A DNA stretch of 64,000 nt from Pseudomonas marginalis (lineage in GTDB: Bacteria > Pseudomonadota > Gammaproteobacteria > Pseudomonadales > Pseudomonadaceae), in NCBI RefSeq assembly GCF_001645105.1, contig NZ_LKEG01000052.1:126508-190507 (forward strand), given 5' to 3'. Below are positions 44,809 to 53,588 of this stretch, in pieces (position 1 is the first letter of the stretch; the number at the start of each line of letters is the position of its first letter). The position numbers were made by a program, and so were the translations under genes. The notes under the pieces were generated by a model. That model was not told the origin of the DNA, searched no databases, and was given only the letters and a program-made list of their open reading frames with translations.

Positions 44809-45361
44809 CGAGATCCAAGTCGAAGGCGAAGAACTGCCGCACCTGCTGCTGGTAGATGACGACGCCACCTTTACCCGCGTGATGGCGCGCGCCATGAGCC
44901 GTCGCGGTTTTCGCGTGAGCACCGCCGGCTCCGCCGAAGAAGGGCTCACCATCGCCCAGGCCGATCTGCCGGACTACGCTGCGCTCGACCTGAAAATGGA
45001 CGGCGACTCCGGCCTGGTGCTGCTGCCCAAGCTGCTGGAGCTCGACCCGGAAATGCGCGTGGTGATCCTCACCGGTTACTCCAGCATTGCCACCGCTGTC
45101 GAGGCGATCAAGCGCGGCGCCTGCAACTACCTGTGCAAGCCGGCAGACGCCGACGACGTGCTGGCCGCGTTGCTGTCCGAGCATGCCGACCTTGACACCC
45201 TGGTGCCGGAAAACCCGATGTCGGTGGACCGCCTGCAGTGGGAGCACATCCAGCGCGTGCTGACCGAGCACGAAGGCAATATCTCCGCCACCGCGCGGGC
45301 CTTGGGTATGCACCGTCGCACCCTGCAACGCAAGCTGCAGAAACGTCCGGTACGACGCTGA
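44801..45361 (+). CDS. roxR: Response regulator RoxR (RegA/PrrA family)
   Basis: Response regulator of 186 residues partnered with RoxS. The receiver domain has the acid pair VDDDATF, the phospho-Asp at 63 in ALDLKMDG, the Thr of LTGYSS and CKPADADD. A Fis-type helix-turn-helix at the C-terminus, EGNISATARALGMHRRTLQRKL (about 155-178), is near-identical to the RegA family. It starts inside the roxS stop region and is translationally coupled. A perfect hairpin downstream at 45402-45425 may end the transcript. Confidence 0.95.
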   Translation: MSDEIQVEGEELPHLLLVDDDATFTRVMARAMSRRGFRVSTAGSAEEGLTIAQADLPDYAALDLKMDGDSGLVLLPKLLELDPEMRVVILTGYSSIATAVEAIKRGACNYLCKPADADDVLAALLSEHADLDTLVPENPMSVDRLQWEHIQRVLTEHEGNISATARALGMHRRTLQRKLQKRPVRR

Positions 45362-45401
45362 ACCTAAGCTGAACAACCTGCTTCAGGCCGCGCGAAACGC
45401 T

Positions 45402-45425
45402 GAACCGATCACCTATGATCGGTTC
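45402..45425. repeat. Perfect inverted repeat after roxR
   Basis: GAACCGATCA (45402-45411) and TGATCGGTTC (45416-45425) form a 10-bp perfect stem with a 4-base loop, without a T tract. It lies 40 bp after roxR and 34 bp before the ABC exporter, so it could be a weak terminator or an operator. Confidence 0.5.
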
Positions 45426-45458
45426 AAACGGCTGCCTTCTTCCCTACGAGCCTGAACG

Positions 45459-47183
45459 ATGAATCCGAACGCTGAGTACTCCGCGGTCAATGACGCTGTG
45501 CGTGGGCAATTCTTTCGCCGAACCTGGGCGATGATCACGCCTTATTGGCGAAGTGAAGAGAAGGGCAAAGCCTGGTTGCTGTTGGCCGCGGTGATCGGCC
45601 TGTCGCTGTTCAGCGTGGCAATTTCCGTATGGCTCAACCACTGGTACAAGGACTTCTACAACGCCCTGGAAAAAAAGGACACCGCCGCCTTCTGGCAACA
45701 GATCGGCTATTTTTGCGCGATCGCAGCGGTGGCTATTCTCGGCGCGGTATACCGCCTTTACCTGACTCAGATGCTGACCATTCGCTGGCGGGCGTGGCTC
45801 ACCGAAAAGCACTTTGCGCGCTGGCTCGGCAACAAAAACTACTATCAGTTGGAGCAGGGCGGCTATACCGATAACCCGGACCAACGTATCTCCGAAGACC
45901 TCAATAGTTTTACCTCGAACACGCTGAGTCTAGGTCTTGGGCTGCTGCGCAATGTGGTCAGCCTGGTGTCGTTTTCCGTCATCCTGTGGGGCGTGTCGGG
46001 CAGCATTGACGTGTTCGGTATCACCATCCCCGGCTACATGTTCTGGTGCGCATTGGTCTACGCCGGCGTGGGCAGTTGGTTGACCCACCTGATCGGTCGC
46101 CGGTTGATCGGCTTGAGCAACCAACAACAACGTTTCGAAGCGGACCTGCGTTTCTCCATGGTGCGGGTGCGGGAGAATGCCGAGAGCATCGCCTTGTACA
46201 ACGGCGAGGCTAACGAAAACCAGCGCTTGAGCACGCGATTCGGCAAAGTCTGGCATAACTTCTGGGACATCATGAAGGTGTCCAAGCGCCTGACATTCTT
46301 TACCGCCGGCTATGAACAGATTGCGATCGTGTTTGCCTTTGTGGTCGCCGCGCCCCGCTACTTTGCCGGGAAGATCGAGCTGGGTGAGCTGATGCAAATC
46401 AACTCGGCGTTTGGCAACGTGCAAGGCAACTTCAGCTGGTTTATCAGCGCTTATGCCGACCTGGCCGGTTGGCGGGCGACCAGCGACCGTCTCTTGAGCT
46501 TTCAGCAGGCCATGGATGAAAACGAGCAACGCCCGGCCGCTATTGAGGTGCACGCGGAAGGCGAGCGCCTGGTGGTGCAAGGGTTGGGCATGAACCTGGC
46601 CGATGGCCGCCACCTGCTCACCGACGCTAACATGATCGTCGAGCCCGGTCAGCGCGTCATGCTCAGCGGCCGTTCCGGCAGCGGCAAAAGTACCTTGCTG
46701 CGCGCCATGGGCCATCTCTGGCCTGCGGGTCACGGCAGCATTCGCCTACCGGCCAAGCGTTACCTGTTCCTGCCACAGAAGCCCTACTTGCCGATTGGCA
46801 CGTTGAAGGCGGTGTTGAGTTATCCACAGGACGACAGCGTCTACTCGGCAGAACGTTATGCACAGGTCCTGGAAACTTGCCGCCTGCCGCACCTGGTGGG
46901 GCGCCTGGATGAAGCCAATCACTGGCAGCGCATGCTCTCGCCGGGTGAGCAGCAACGCCTGGCCTTTGCCCGCGCGTTGTTGTTCGCACCGCAATGGCTG
47001 TACATGGACGAAGCGACGTCAGCGATGGATGAAGAGGACGAGGCGACGCTGTACCAGGCGCTGATTGATGAGCTGCCGGGTCTGAGCATCGTCAGCGTGG
47101 GTCATCGCAGCAGCCTCAAACGCTTCCATGGTAGGCATGTGCGGATCGAGGGTGGCTGGTTGCAGGAGCAACCACTGGCTTAA
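45459..47183 (+). CDS. SbmA/YddA-type ABC transporter with fused ATPase
   Basis: A membrane ABC protein of 574 residues. It has an ABC_membrane_2 (SbmA/BacA-like) domain with about six segments in residues 40-315 and the family motif NPDQRISEDLNSFT (about 138-151). The ATPase (about 365-574) has Walker A SGRSGSGKST, the atypical signature LSPGEQQRLAFARALL and Walker B WLYMDEATSAMDEEDE, with the H-loop VGHRSSL. The family includes peroxisomal ALDP and bacterial YddA; the substrate is not known. It stands alone, followed by a strong terminator. Confidence 0.92.
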   Translation: MNPNAEYSAVNDAVRGQFFRRTWAMITPYWRSEEKGKAWLLLAAVIGLSLFSVAISVWLNHWYKDFYNALEKKDTAAFWQQIGYFCAIAAVAILGAVYRLYLTQMLTIRWRAWLTEKHFARWLGNKNYYQLEQGGYTDNPDQRISEDLNSFTSNTLSLGLGLLRNVVSLVSFSVILWGVSGSIDVFGITIPGYMFWCALVYAGVGSWLTHLIGRRLIGLSNQQQRFEADLRFSMVRVRENAESIALYNGEANENQRLSTRFGKVWHNFWDIMKVSKRLTFFTAGYEQIAIVFAFVVAAPRYFAGKIELGELMQINSAFGNVQGNFSWFISAYADLAGWRATSDRLLSFQQAMDENEQRPAAIEVHAEGERLVVQGLGMNLADGRHLLTDANMIVEPGQRVMLSGRSGSGKSTLLRAMGHLWPAGHGSIRLPAKRYLFLPQKPYLPIGTLKAVLSYPQDDSVYSAERYAQVLETCRLPHLVGRLDEANHWQRMLSPGEQQRLAFARALLFAPQWLYMDEATSAMDEEDEATLYQALIDELPGLSIVSVGHRSSLKRFHGRHVRIEGGWLQEQPLA

Positions 47184-47253
47184 GGTCGCGTGCAGCCAGT
47201 GTGGGAGCACGTCCACAGTGGATCTACCCTGTTCTGGAGAACGAGCGTGCACA

Positions 47254-47290
47254 AAAAAGCCCGGCTGATCATCGATCAACCGGGCTTTTT
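47254..47290. terminator. Bidirectional intrinsic terminator
   Basis: AAAAAGCCCGG (47254-47264) pairs with CCGGGCTTTTT (47280-47290), and the loop holds a second stem TGATC/GATCA. It lies between the exporter and the convergent yhcB gene and serves both. Confidence 0.92.
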
Positions 47291-47307
47291 AATTGCCTGA
47301 AGAGGAC

Positions 47308-47745
47308 TTACTTCTTCAAGCCGTAATGCTCATCCAGCATGCCTGGGGCGTTCGGCGTCTTTGGCGCGTAGTCCCGTGGTGGCTCCTGGTTTTCCCGTGG
47401 CGGGGTCAGGCGTTCCCGTGGGGTTTGCGGTGCATCGGAATGCAACGCGGCCAGCAGACGCTGACGGGTGATGTCGTCGAGGGCCAGGCGGTTAGCGCCA
47501 TCGGCGAGGTGATCCTGTACTTCCTGGTAGCTCTGGGTGAGCTTCTTGACCAGGGTCGCGGTGCTGTTGAAGTGGGTAACAACCTCGTTCTGATAACTGT
47601 CAAAACGTTCCTGAATGTCATCCAGCTGACGCTGCGTGCGGTTAGGCGCGGCATTCGGCAGCAAGCGAGCAACCAGGAATCCAATGGCGACACCGGCAAC
47701 CAGGGCAAGAGTCGGCAACAACCAAACTAAGAGCGAGTGTTCCAC
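47308..47745 (-). CDS. yhcB: YhcB/DUF1043 family cell-envelope protein
   Basis: A protein of 145 residues anchored by one N-terminal membrane segment (LLVWLLPTLALVAGVAIGFLVARLL). A cytoplasmic coiled coil follows (about 35-90; RQLDDIQERFDSYQNEVVTHFNSTATLVKKLTQSYQEVQDHLADGA), then a Pro-rich tail. This architecture and the HFNSTATLVKKLTQSYQEVQDHLADGA region are the DUF1043 signature. The E. coli homologue (also called ZapG) links cell division with envelope synthesis. It is divergent from the hydrolase upstream of trpS. Confidence 0.92.
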   Translation of the reverse strand: MEHSLLVWLLPTLALVAGVAIGFLVARLLPNAAPNRTQRQLDDIQERFDSYQNEVVTHFNSTATLVKKLTQSYQEVQDHLADGANRLALDDITRQRLLAALHSDAPQTPRERLTPPRENQEPPRDYAPKTPNAPGMLDEHYGLKK

Positions 47746-47892
47746 GAGTCCTTCCTCTATAAACGGCTTTGCTTTACGTTAACGGCTCGGACCTGCGCTG
47801 TATACCGCGATTAAGCTCGCAATGATGCCATGCACAGACTTTTAGCTAGACGAGTCGACCCTTTGAGAGGTCACGGAGTTCATTCCTTGCTC

Positions 47893-48522
47893 ATGCGTGA
47901 AACCCCCGTTTTGATCGATGGCCCGGTAGGCCAATTGGAAGCCCTGTACCTGGATCACCCCGAGCCACGTGGCCTGGCGCTGATCTGCCACCCTAACCCG
48001 GTGCAGGGTGGGACCATGCTCAATAAAGTTGTATCGACCCTGCAACGTACCGCCCGCGATGCCGGTTTGATTACCTTGCGTTTCAATTACCGTGGCGTCG
48101 GCGCCAGTGCCGGCACGCACGATATGAGCACCGGTGAAGTGGACGATGCCGAAGCGGTCGCCACGTGGCTGCGGGAAAAACATCCTGATCTGCCGATCAC
48201 CCTGCTTGGGTTTTCCTTCGGCGGCTACGTGGCTGCCAGCCTTGGCGGGCGCCTGGAAGCCAAGGGTGAAAAACTCGCGCACCTGTTCATGGTCGCCGCT
48301 GCGGTGATGCGCCTGCGCGATACCGACACGCTTCCCCAAGGCTGCCCGCTGACCTTGATCCAGCCGGAAACCGACGAAGTGGTGGACCCGCAAGTGGTCT
48401 ACGACTGGTCCGCCGCCCTGAAACGCCCCCATGAGCTGCTGAAAGTGGCAGAATGCGGACACTTTTTTCACGGCAAGCTGACCGATCTCAAGGATCTGGT
48501 GCTGCCGCGTCTCTCGAATTGA
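47893..48522 (+). CDS. Alpha/beta hydrolase, YsgA/CocE-like small esterase family
   Basis: An alpha/beta hydrolase of 209 residues. The nucleophile elbow is GFSFGG (about 119-124), the early motif is LICHPNPVQGGTMLNKVV, typical of a small uncharacterised hydrolase family, and RFNYRGVGASAG is a strand-loop block. The C-terminal catalytic His is near 196 in GHFFHGKL. I used the ATG at 47893; the ribosome site GGAG is 16 bases away, so a TTG at 47887 is also possible. The gene is 24 bp upstream of trpS and is probably co-transcribed with it. Confidence 0.9.
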   Translation: MRETPVLIDGPVGQLEALYLDHPEPRGLALICHPNPVQGGTMLNKVVSTLQRTARDAGLITLRFNYRGVGASAGTHDMSTGEVDDAEAVATWLREKHPDLPITLLGFSFGGYVAASLGGRLEAKGEKLAHLFMVAAAVMRLRDTDTLPQGCPLTLIQPETDEVVDPQVVYDWSAALKRPHELLKVAECGHFFHGKLTDLKDLVLPRLSN

Positions 48523-48546
48523 TAGCAGTCTGATAAGCGATTACCC

Positions 48547-49902
48547 ATGACGACTCGTACCCGTATCCTCACCGGCATCACCACCACCGGCACGCCGCAC
48601 CTGGGCAACTACGCCGGTGCGATCCGCCCGGCAATCCTGGCCAGCCAGGACGCGAATGCCGACTCGTTCTACTTCCTGGCCGACTACCACGCCCTGATCA
48701 AATGCGATGACCCGCAGCGTATCCAGCGCTCGCGTATGGAAATCGCTGCGACCTGGCTGGCCGGTGGCCTGGACGTGAACCGGGTGACGTTCTATCGGCA
48801 GTCGGACATCCCGGAAATCCCCGAGCTGACCTGGCTGCTGACCTGCGTGGCCGCCAAGGGCCTGCTCAACCGTGCCCACGCCTACAAAGCCTCGGTGGAC
48901 AAGAACGTGGAAACCGGCGAAGACCCGGACGCGGGCATCACCATGGGCCTGTACAGCTACCCGGTGCTAATGGCGGCGGACATCCTGATGTTCAACGCGC
49001 ACAAAGTGCCGGTGGGTCGCGACCAGATCCAACACGTGGAAATGGCCCGTGACATTGGCCAGCGCTTCAACCACCTGTTCGGCAACGGCAAAGAATTCTT
49101 CACCATGCCCGAGGCGTTGATCGAAGAAAGCGTCGCCACTTTGCCGGGCCTGGATGGCCGCAAGATGTCGAAGAGCTACGACAACACCATCCCGTTGTTC
49201 ACCAGCGCCAAGGACATGAAGGACGCCATCTCGCGGATCGTTACCGACTCCCGCGCGCCTGGCGAAGCCAAGGACCCGGACAATTCGCACCTGTTCACCC
49301 TGTACCAGGCGTTTGCCAGCAAGGCCCAGGAAGAAGAGTTCCGCGCCGAGCTGCTGCAAGGGCTGGGTTGGGGCGAGGCGAAAAGCCGTCTGTTCCAACT
49401 GCTGGATGGCCAACTGGGCGAAGCCCGTGAACGCTACCATCAACTGATGTCACGCCCATCTGACATGGAAGACCTGCTGCTGGTCGGTGCCAAGAAGGCC
49501 CGTGCCGTGGCGGCACCGTTCCTGGCTGAACTGCGTGAAGCGGTGGGCCTGCGTTCGTTCGTCAACCAGGCTGCGGCGCCGGTTGCGGCCAAGAAGAAAG
49601 CGGCGAAAGCCGCACGTTTCGTGAGCTTTCGCGAAGACGATGGCAGCTTCCGCTTCCGCCTGCTGGCGGCGGATGGTGAGCAACTGCTGCTGTCGCGCCA
49701 CTTTGCCGATGGCAAGGCGGCGGGCGTGGTGACCAAGCAGCTGCAGAGCGGTGACGCTTTGGACGTACGCACTGAGGCCCTGGGCTTCAGCGTATGGCTG
49801 GACGGTTCCGCCGTGGCAGACAGCGCCGAGTTCGCCGACGAAGCATCCCGTGATGCCGCCATCGAAGCCTTGCGCGTTGCGTTGACCCCCCTTGAGGATT
49901 AA
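48547..49902 (+). CDS. trpS: Tryptophanyl-tRNA synthetase with C-terminal extension
   Basis: Class I aminoacyl-tRNA synthetase of 451 residues that charges tRNA-Trp. The HIGH-type motif reads PHLGNY (about 18-23), the KMSKS motif is exact (about 205-209) and GRDQIQHVEMARDIGQRFN is the family block. E. coli TrpS has 334 residues. The extra 100 here follow an Ala/Lys-rich linker (AAAPVAAKKKAAKAARF) and form a small domain (FRFRLLAADGEQLLLSRHFADGKAAGVVTKQLQSG) that resembles the YegP/DUF1508 fold. The same extension is usual in pseudomonads as I recall. It is followed by a terminator. Confidence 0.97.
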   Translation: MTTRTRILTGITTTGTPHLGNYAGAIRPAILASQDANADSFYFLADYHALIKCDDPQRIQRSRMEIAATWLAGGLDVNRVTFYRQSDIPEIPELTWLLTCVAAKGLLNRAHAYKASVDKNVETGEDPDAGITMGLYSYPVLMAADILMFNAHKVPVGRDQIQHVEMARDIGQRFNHLFGNGKEFFTMPEALIEESVATLPGLDGRKMSKSYDNTIPLFTSAKDMKDAISRIVTDSRAPGEAKDPDNSHLFTLYQAFASKAQEEEFRAELLQGLGWGEAKSRLFQLLDGQLGEARERYHQLMSRPSDMEDLLLVGAKKARAVAAPFLAELREAVGLRSFVNQAAAPVAAKKKAAKAARFVSFREDDGSFRFRLLAADGEQLLLSRHFADGKAAGVVTKQLQSGDALDVRTEALGFSVWLDGSAVADSAEFADEASRDAAIEALRVALTPLED

Positions 49903-49931
49903 CCCGACCAAGGGTTGATTGCCATTATCCA

Positions 49932-49961
49932 GGGCCGTCGTTACAGTGACGGCCCGTTTTT
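49932..49961 (+). terminator. Intrinsic terminator of trpS
   Basis: GGGCCGTC (49932-49939) pairs with GACGGCCC (49948-49955), then GTTTTTG. Confidence 0.9.
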
Positions 49962-49980
49962 GTTGCCTTGCTAACGAATT

Positions 49981-51075
49981 ATGACGCCCTTAGAACGATA
50001 TCAAGCTGATCTGAAACGCCCTGAATTCTTCCATGACGCAGCCCAGGAAACGGCGGTGCGTCATTTGCAGCGCCTGTACGACGACTTGGTCGCGGCCTCG
50101 CAGAGCAAGCCAGGCATGTTCAGCAAGCTGTTTGGCAAGAAAGACCACACGCCGGTCAAAGGCTTGTACTTCTGGGGCGGCGTCGGCCGCGGCAAGACTT
50201 ACCTGGTCGACACCTTCTTTGAAGCGCTGCCGTTCAAGGAAAAGGTGCGCACGCACTTCCACCGCTTCATGAAGCGCGTGCACGAAGAGATGAAGACCCT
50301 GCCGGGCGAGAAAAACCCGCTGACCATCATCGCCAAGCGTTTCTCCGATGAAGCGCGAGTGATCTGCTTCGATGAGTTCTTCGTCTCCGACATCACCGAT
50401 GCCATGATCCTCGGCACCCTGATGGAAGAACTGTTCAAGAACGGCGTGACCCTGGTCGCCACCTCGAACATCGTACCCGACGGCTTGTACAAGGACGGCC
50501 TGCAACGCGCGCGCTTCCTGCCGGCCATCGCGCTGATCAAGCAGAACACCGAGATCGTCAACGTCGACAGCGGCGTCGACTATCGCCTGCGTCACCTGGA
50601 GCAAGCGGAGCTGTTCCACTTTCCGCTGAATGAGGCGGCCCACGAAAGCCTGAAAAAGAGCTTCCGCGCCCTCACGCCGGAATGCACCCAGGCGGTGGAA
50701 AACGACAAGCTGATGATCGAGAACCGCGAAATCATCGCGCTGCGCACCTGTGATGACGTGGCCTGGTTCGAGTTCCGCCAACTGTGCGACGGCCCGCGTA
50801 GCCAGAACGACTACATCGAACTGGGCAAGATCTTCCACGCAGTGATCCTGAGCGGCGTGGAGCAGATGAGCGTTACCACCGACGACATCGCGCGACGTTT
50901 CATCAACATGGTCGACGAGTTCTACGACCGTAACGTCAAGCTGATCATCTCGGCGGAAGTCGAGCTCAAGGACCTGTACACCGGCGGCCGCCTGAACTTC
51001 GAGTTCCAGCGCACGTTGAGCCGTTTGCTGGAGATGCAGTCCCACGAGTTCCTGTCGCGTGGACACAAGCCTTAA
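49981..51075 (+). CDS. zapE: Cell division AFG1-like ATPase ZapE
   Basis: An AAA-type ATPase of 364 residues in the AFG1/ZapE family, which in E. coli affects FtsZ-ring stability in late division and under oxygen limitation. Walker A is GGVGRGKTYL (about 66-75), Walker B is VICFDEFFVSDITDAMIL and sensor 1 is LVATSN. The ATG at 49981 matches the family N-terminus MTPLERYQADLK. PAO1, as I recall, has the same gene next to trpS. It ends before a REPIN. Confidence 0.94.
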   Translation: MTPLERYQADLKRPEFFHDAAQETAVRHLQRLYDDLVAASQSKPGMFSKLFGKKDHTPVKGLYFWGGVGRGKTYLVDTFFEALPFKEKVRTHFHRFMKRVHEEMKTLPGEKNPLTIIAKRFSDEARVICFDEFFVSDITDAMILGTLMEELFKNGVTLVATSNIVPDGLYKDGLQRARFLPAIALIKQNTEIVNVDSGVDYRLRHLEQAELFHFPLNEAAHESLKKSFRALTPECTQAVENDKLMIENREIIALRTCDDVAWFEFRQLCDGPRSQNDYIELGKIFHAVILSGVEQMSVTTDDIARRFINMVDEFYDRNVKLIISAEVELKDLYTGGRLNFEFQRTLSRLLEMQSHEFLSRGHKP

Positions 51076-51092
51076 GAGCGCTACAGATATAA

Positions 51093-51184
51093 ATGTGGGA
51101 GGGGGCTTGCTCCCGATAGCAGTGTGTCAGTCAGCACATCTGGCACTGACACGCCGCTATCGGGAGCAAGCCCCCTCCCACATT
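51093..51184. repeat. REPIN, GTGGGAGGGGGCTTGC family
   Basis: Arms start at 51093 and end at 51184 with identical 26-bp inverted sequence (AAATGTGGGAGGGGGCTTGC and on) and a 40-bp spacer. It sits between the convergent zapE and AraC-type regulator genes. Confidence 0.88.
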
Positions 51185-51204
51185 TTTACCGCGTTTAACC
51201 TGGC

Positions 51205-52200
51205 TTAAGCCGCCTGCTGAAACTGCTGCCGGTACTGGTTAGGCGACAACTCCGTGTGCTGCCTGAACAGCCGCGCAAAGAAGCTCGCATCGTCATACCC
51301 CACCTCATAACTGATGGTCTTGATGCTCTTGCGGCTGCCCGAGAGCAAGCCCTTGGCCGTTTCGATGCGCAGGCGTTGCAGATAATGCAATGGCTTATCA
51401 CCGGTGGCGGTCTGGAAGCGGCGCATGAAGTTGCGGATGCTCATGCCGTGTTCCCTGGCCACGTCTTCGAAGCGGAACTTGTCGGCGAAGTGCTCTTCGA
51501 GCCAGTGCTGGATCTGCAGGATAATCACATCCTGATGCAGCTTCTGCCCGCCAAACCCAATGCGTCCAGGTGAATAGCTGCGCTGCACTTCGTAGAGAAT
51601 GTCGCGGGCCACGGCCTGGGCAATGTTGGCGCCGCAGAAACGTTCGATCAGGTAGATGTAGAGGTCGCACGCCGACGTGGTGCCGCCGGCGCAATACAGG
51701 TTGTCGGCGTCGGTGAGGTGCTTGTCCTGGTTGAGCTGCACCTGGGGAAAGCGTTCGCTGAAGGCGTTGAAGAAGCGCCAGTAGGTGGTCGCCTCCTTGC
51801 CGTCGAGCAGGCCGGCTTCGGCCAGCCAGAACACCCCGGTGGCTTCGCCGCATAACACCGCACCGCGTGCGTGCTGTTCGCGCAACCACGGCAGCACCTG
51901 CGGGTAGCGCGTGCACAAGGCGTCGAAGTCATCCCAGAAGGCCGGCAACACGATGATGTCGGCGTCTTCCAGGCCGCCATCCACCGGCATGATTACATCA
52001 CTGAAGCTGCACACCGATTGCCCGTCGGGGCTGACCAGGCGTGTTTCGAATGCCGGGGTGAGGCCCAGGCCTTGTTGCTTGCCGTAACGCAGGCTGGCGA
52101 GGTGGAAGAAATCCTTGGCTTGCATGAGGGTTGAAGCAAATACCCGATCAATGGCCAAAATGCTGACGCGCCGCAACGGCGTGGAGATTTGGTTAGACAT
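51205..52200 (-). CDS. GlxA-type AraC-family transcriptional regulator
   Basis: A regulator of 331 residues with an N-terminal DJ-1/PfpI-like domain (about 10-195; RRVSILAIDRVFASTLMQ, IIVLPAFWDDFD, RGAVLCGEATGVFWLAEAGLLDGK). The C-terminal AraC/XylS helix-turn-helix pair occupies about 230-325 (FRFEDVAREHGMSIRNFMRRF, TISYEVGYDDASFFARLFR). The Cys at about 117 aligns with the DJ-1 nucleophile elbow. It is divergent from the acyl-CoA dehydrogenase gene with a 145-bp spacer, so it may control that gene. The inducer is unknown. Confidence 0.93.
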   Translation of the reverse strand: MSNQISTPLRRVSILAIDRVFASTLMQAKDFFHLASLRYGKQQGLGLTPAFETRLVSPDGQSVCSFSDVIMPVDGGLEDADIIVLPAFWDDFDALCTRYPQVLPWLREQHARGAVLCGEATGVFWLAEAGLLDGKEATTYWRFFNAFSERFPQVQLNQDKHLTDADNLYCAGGTTSACDLYIYLIERFCGANIAQAVARDILYEVQRSYSPGRIGFGGQKLHQDVIILQIQHWLEEHFADKFRFEDVAREHGMSIRNFMRRFQTATGDKPLHYLQRLRIETAKGLLSGSRKSIKTISYEVGYDDASFFARLFRQHTELSPNQYRQQFQQAA

Positions 52201-52345
52201 AATTTCATTTATTCTTATAGGGGAAAGTGGTCACCAGACGGCTGGATCGTCTTATTTTTTGTCGCATGTGTCCAGTGTCCTGTGATGCCTTCGGGGCATA
52301 GTCTCTGTGGGCTCGTCTTTGTCCGACAATCCACGCAGGTGACCC

Positions 52346-53482
52346 ATGATTCCCAGAACCTTGTTCAGTCCGGAACACGAACTCTTCCGCGAGAGCGTGC
52401 GCACTTTCCTGGAAAAAGACGCCGCGCCGTTCCACGGGCAATGGGAGAAACAGGGCTATATCGACCGCAGTTTGTGGAGCAAGGCGGGGGAGGCGGGCAT
52501 GTTGTGCTCCCACCTGCCGGAAGCCTATGGCGGGCTCGGTGCGGACTTTCTGTACAGCGCGGTGGTGATCGAAGAGATCAGCCGGCTGGGCCTGACCGGC
52601 ATTGGTTTTTCCCTGCACTCGGACATTGTTGCGCCGTACATCCTGCATTACGGCAGTGAGGCGCTGAAGCACAAATACCTGCCCAAGCTAATCTCCGGCG
52701 AGATGGTCACGGCCATTGCCATGACCGAGCCGGGAGCCGGTTCCGATCTGCAAGGGGTCAAGACCACGGCGGTACTGGACGGCGATGAGTATGTGATCAA
52801 TGGCTCCAAGACGTTTATCACCAACGGCTACCTGGCCGAGTTGGTGATCGTGGTGGCCAAGACCGATCCCAAGGCGGGCGCCAAGGGCACCAGCCTGTTC
52901 CTGGTAGAGGCCGACACGCCGGGCTTCGACAAGGGCAAGCGCCTGGAGAAGGTGGGTATGAAGGCCCAGGACACCTCGGAGCTGTTCTTTCAGGATGTAC
53001 GGGTGCCCAAGGAAAACCTGCTGGGCCAGGCGGGGATGGGGTTTGCCTATTTGATGCAGGAGTTGCCCCAGGAGCGCCTGACGGTGGCGATCGGCGCGTT
53101 GTCATCAGCCGAGGCGGCGCTGGCGTGGACCCTGGAATACACCCGCGAGCGCAAGGCGTTCGGCAAGGCGATTGCCGACTTCCAGAACACTCGCTTCAAG
53201 TTGGCGGAGATGGCCACCGAGATTCAGATCGGTCGGGTGTTCGTCGACAAGTGCATGGCGTTGCACCTGGAGGGCAAGCTGGACGTGCCCACGGCGGCGA
53301 TGGCCAAGTACTGGGCCACGGACCTGCAGTGCAAGGTGCTCGACGAGTGTGTGCAGTTGCACGGCGGCTACGGCTTCATGTGGGAATACCCGATTGCGCG
53401 GGCGTGGGCGGATGCGCGAGTGCAGCGGATTTATGCGGGGACCAATGAAATCATGAAGGAGATTATTGCGCGGGCGCTTTGA
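52346..53482 (+). CDS. Acyl-CoA dehydrogenase (long-chain/isovaleryl type)
   Basis: A flavoprotein of 378 residues that oxidises an acyl-CoA to the 2-enoyl-CoA. FAD and substrate motifs are IAMTEPGAGSDLQGVKTTA (about 125-143) and CVQLHGGYGFMWEYPIARAWADARVQRIYAGTNEIMKEI. In the latter the usual medium-chain YEGT is YAGT, so the catalytic Glu is not there. It is probably the Glu in TLEYTRERKAFGKAI (near 259), as in isovaleryl-CoA and long-chain dehydrogenases. The substrate is not fixed by the sequence. It is divergent from the GlxA-like regulator. Confidence 0.92.
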   Translation: MIPRTLFSPEHELFRESVRTFLEKDAAPFHGQWEKQGYIDRSLWSKAGEAGMLCSHLPEAYGGLGADFLYSAVVIEEISRLGLTGIGFSLHSDIVAPYILHYGSEALKHKYLPKLISGEMVTAIAMTEPGAGSDLQGVKTTAVLDGDEYVINGSKTFITNGYLAELVIVVAKTDPKAGAKGTSLFLVEADTPGFDKGKRLEKVGMKAQDTSELFFQDVRVPKENLLGQAGMGFAYLMQELPQERLTVAIGALSSAEAALAWTLEYTRERKAFGKAIADFQNTRFKLAEMATEIQIGRVFVDKCMALHLEGKLDVPTAAMAKYWATDLQCKVLDECVQLHGGYGFMWEYPIARAWADARVQRIYAGTNEIMKEIIARAL

Positions 53483-53505
53483 TTTTTTGCGGGTCTTGAG
53501 TGCGT

Positions 53506-53557
53506 CATCGGGGGCAAGCCCCCTCCCACACTGGCATGCATTCCAAGTGTGGGAGGG
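53506..53557. repeat. Degenerate REP pair
   Basis: CCCTCCCACACT (53521-53532) and AGTGTGGGAGGG (53545-53556) are inverted around a short spacer. Only the left side keeps the longer REP core (ATCGGGGGCAAGCCCCCTCC from 53507). It lies after the acyl-CoA dehydrogenase and could act as a transcription end. Confidence 0.7.
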
Positions 53558-53588
53558 TTCTACACCCCGATAACGGTCTAGAGGTCAA

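Noticed and set aside
45402..45425. A LexA- or regulator-type operator
   Set aside because: The 10-bp inverted repeat has no match to a known operator that I recognise. It is recorded only as a hairpin after roxR.
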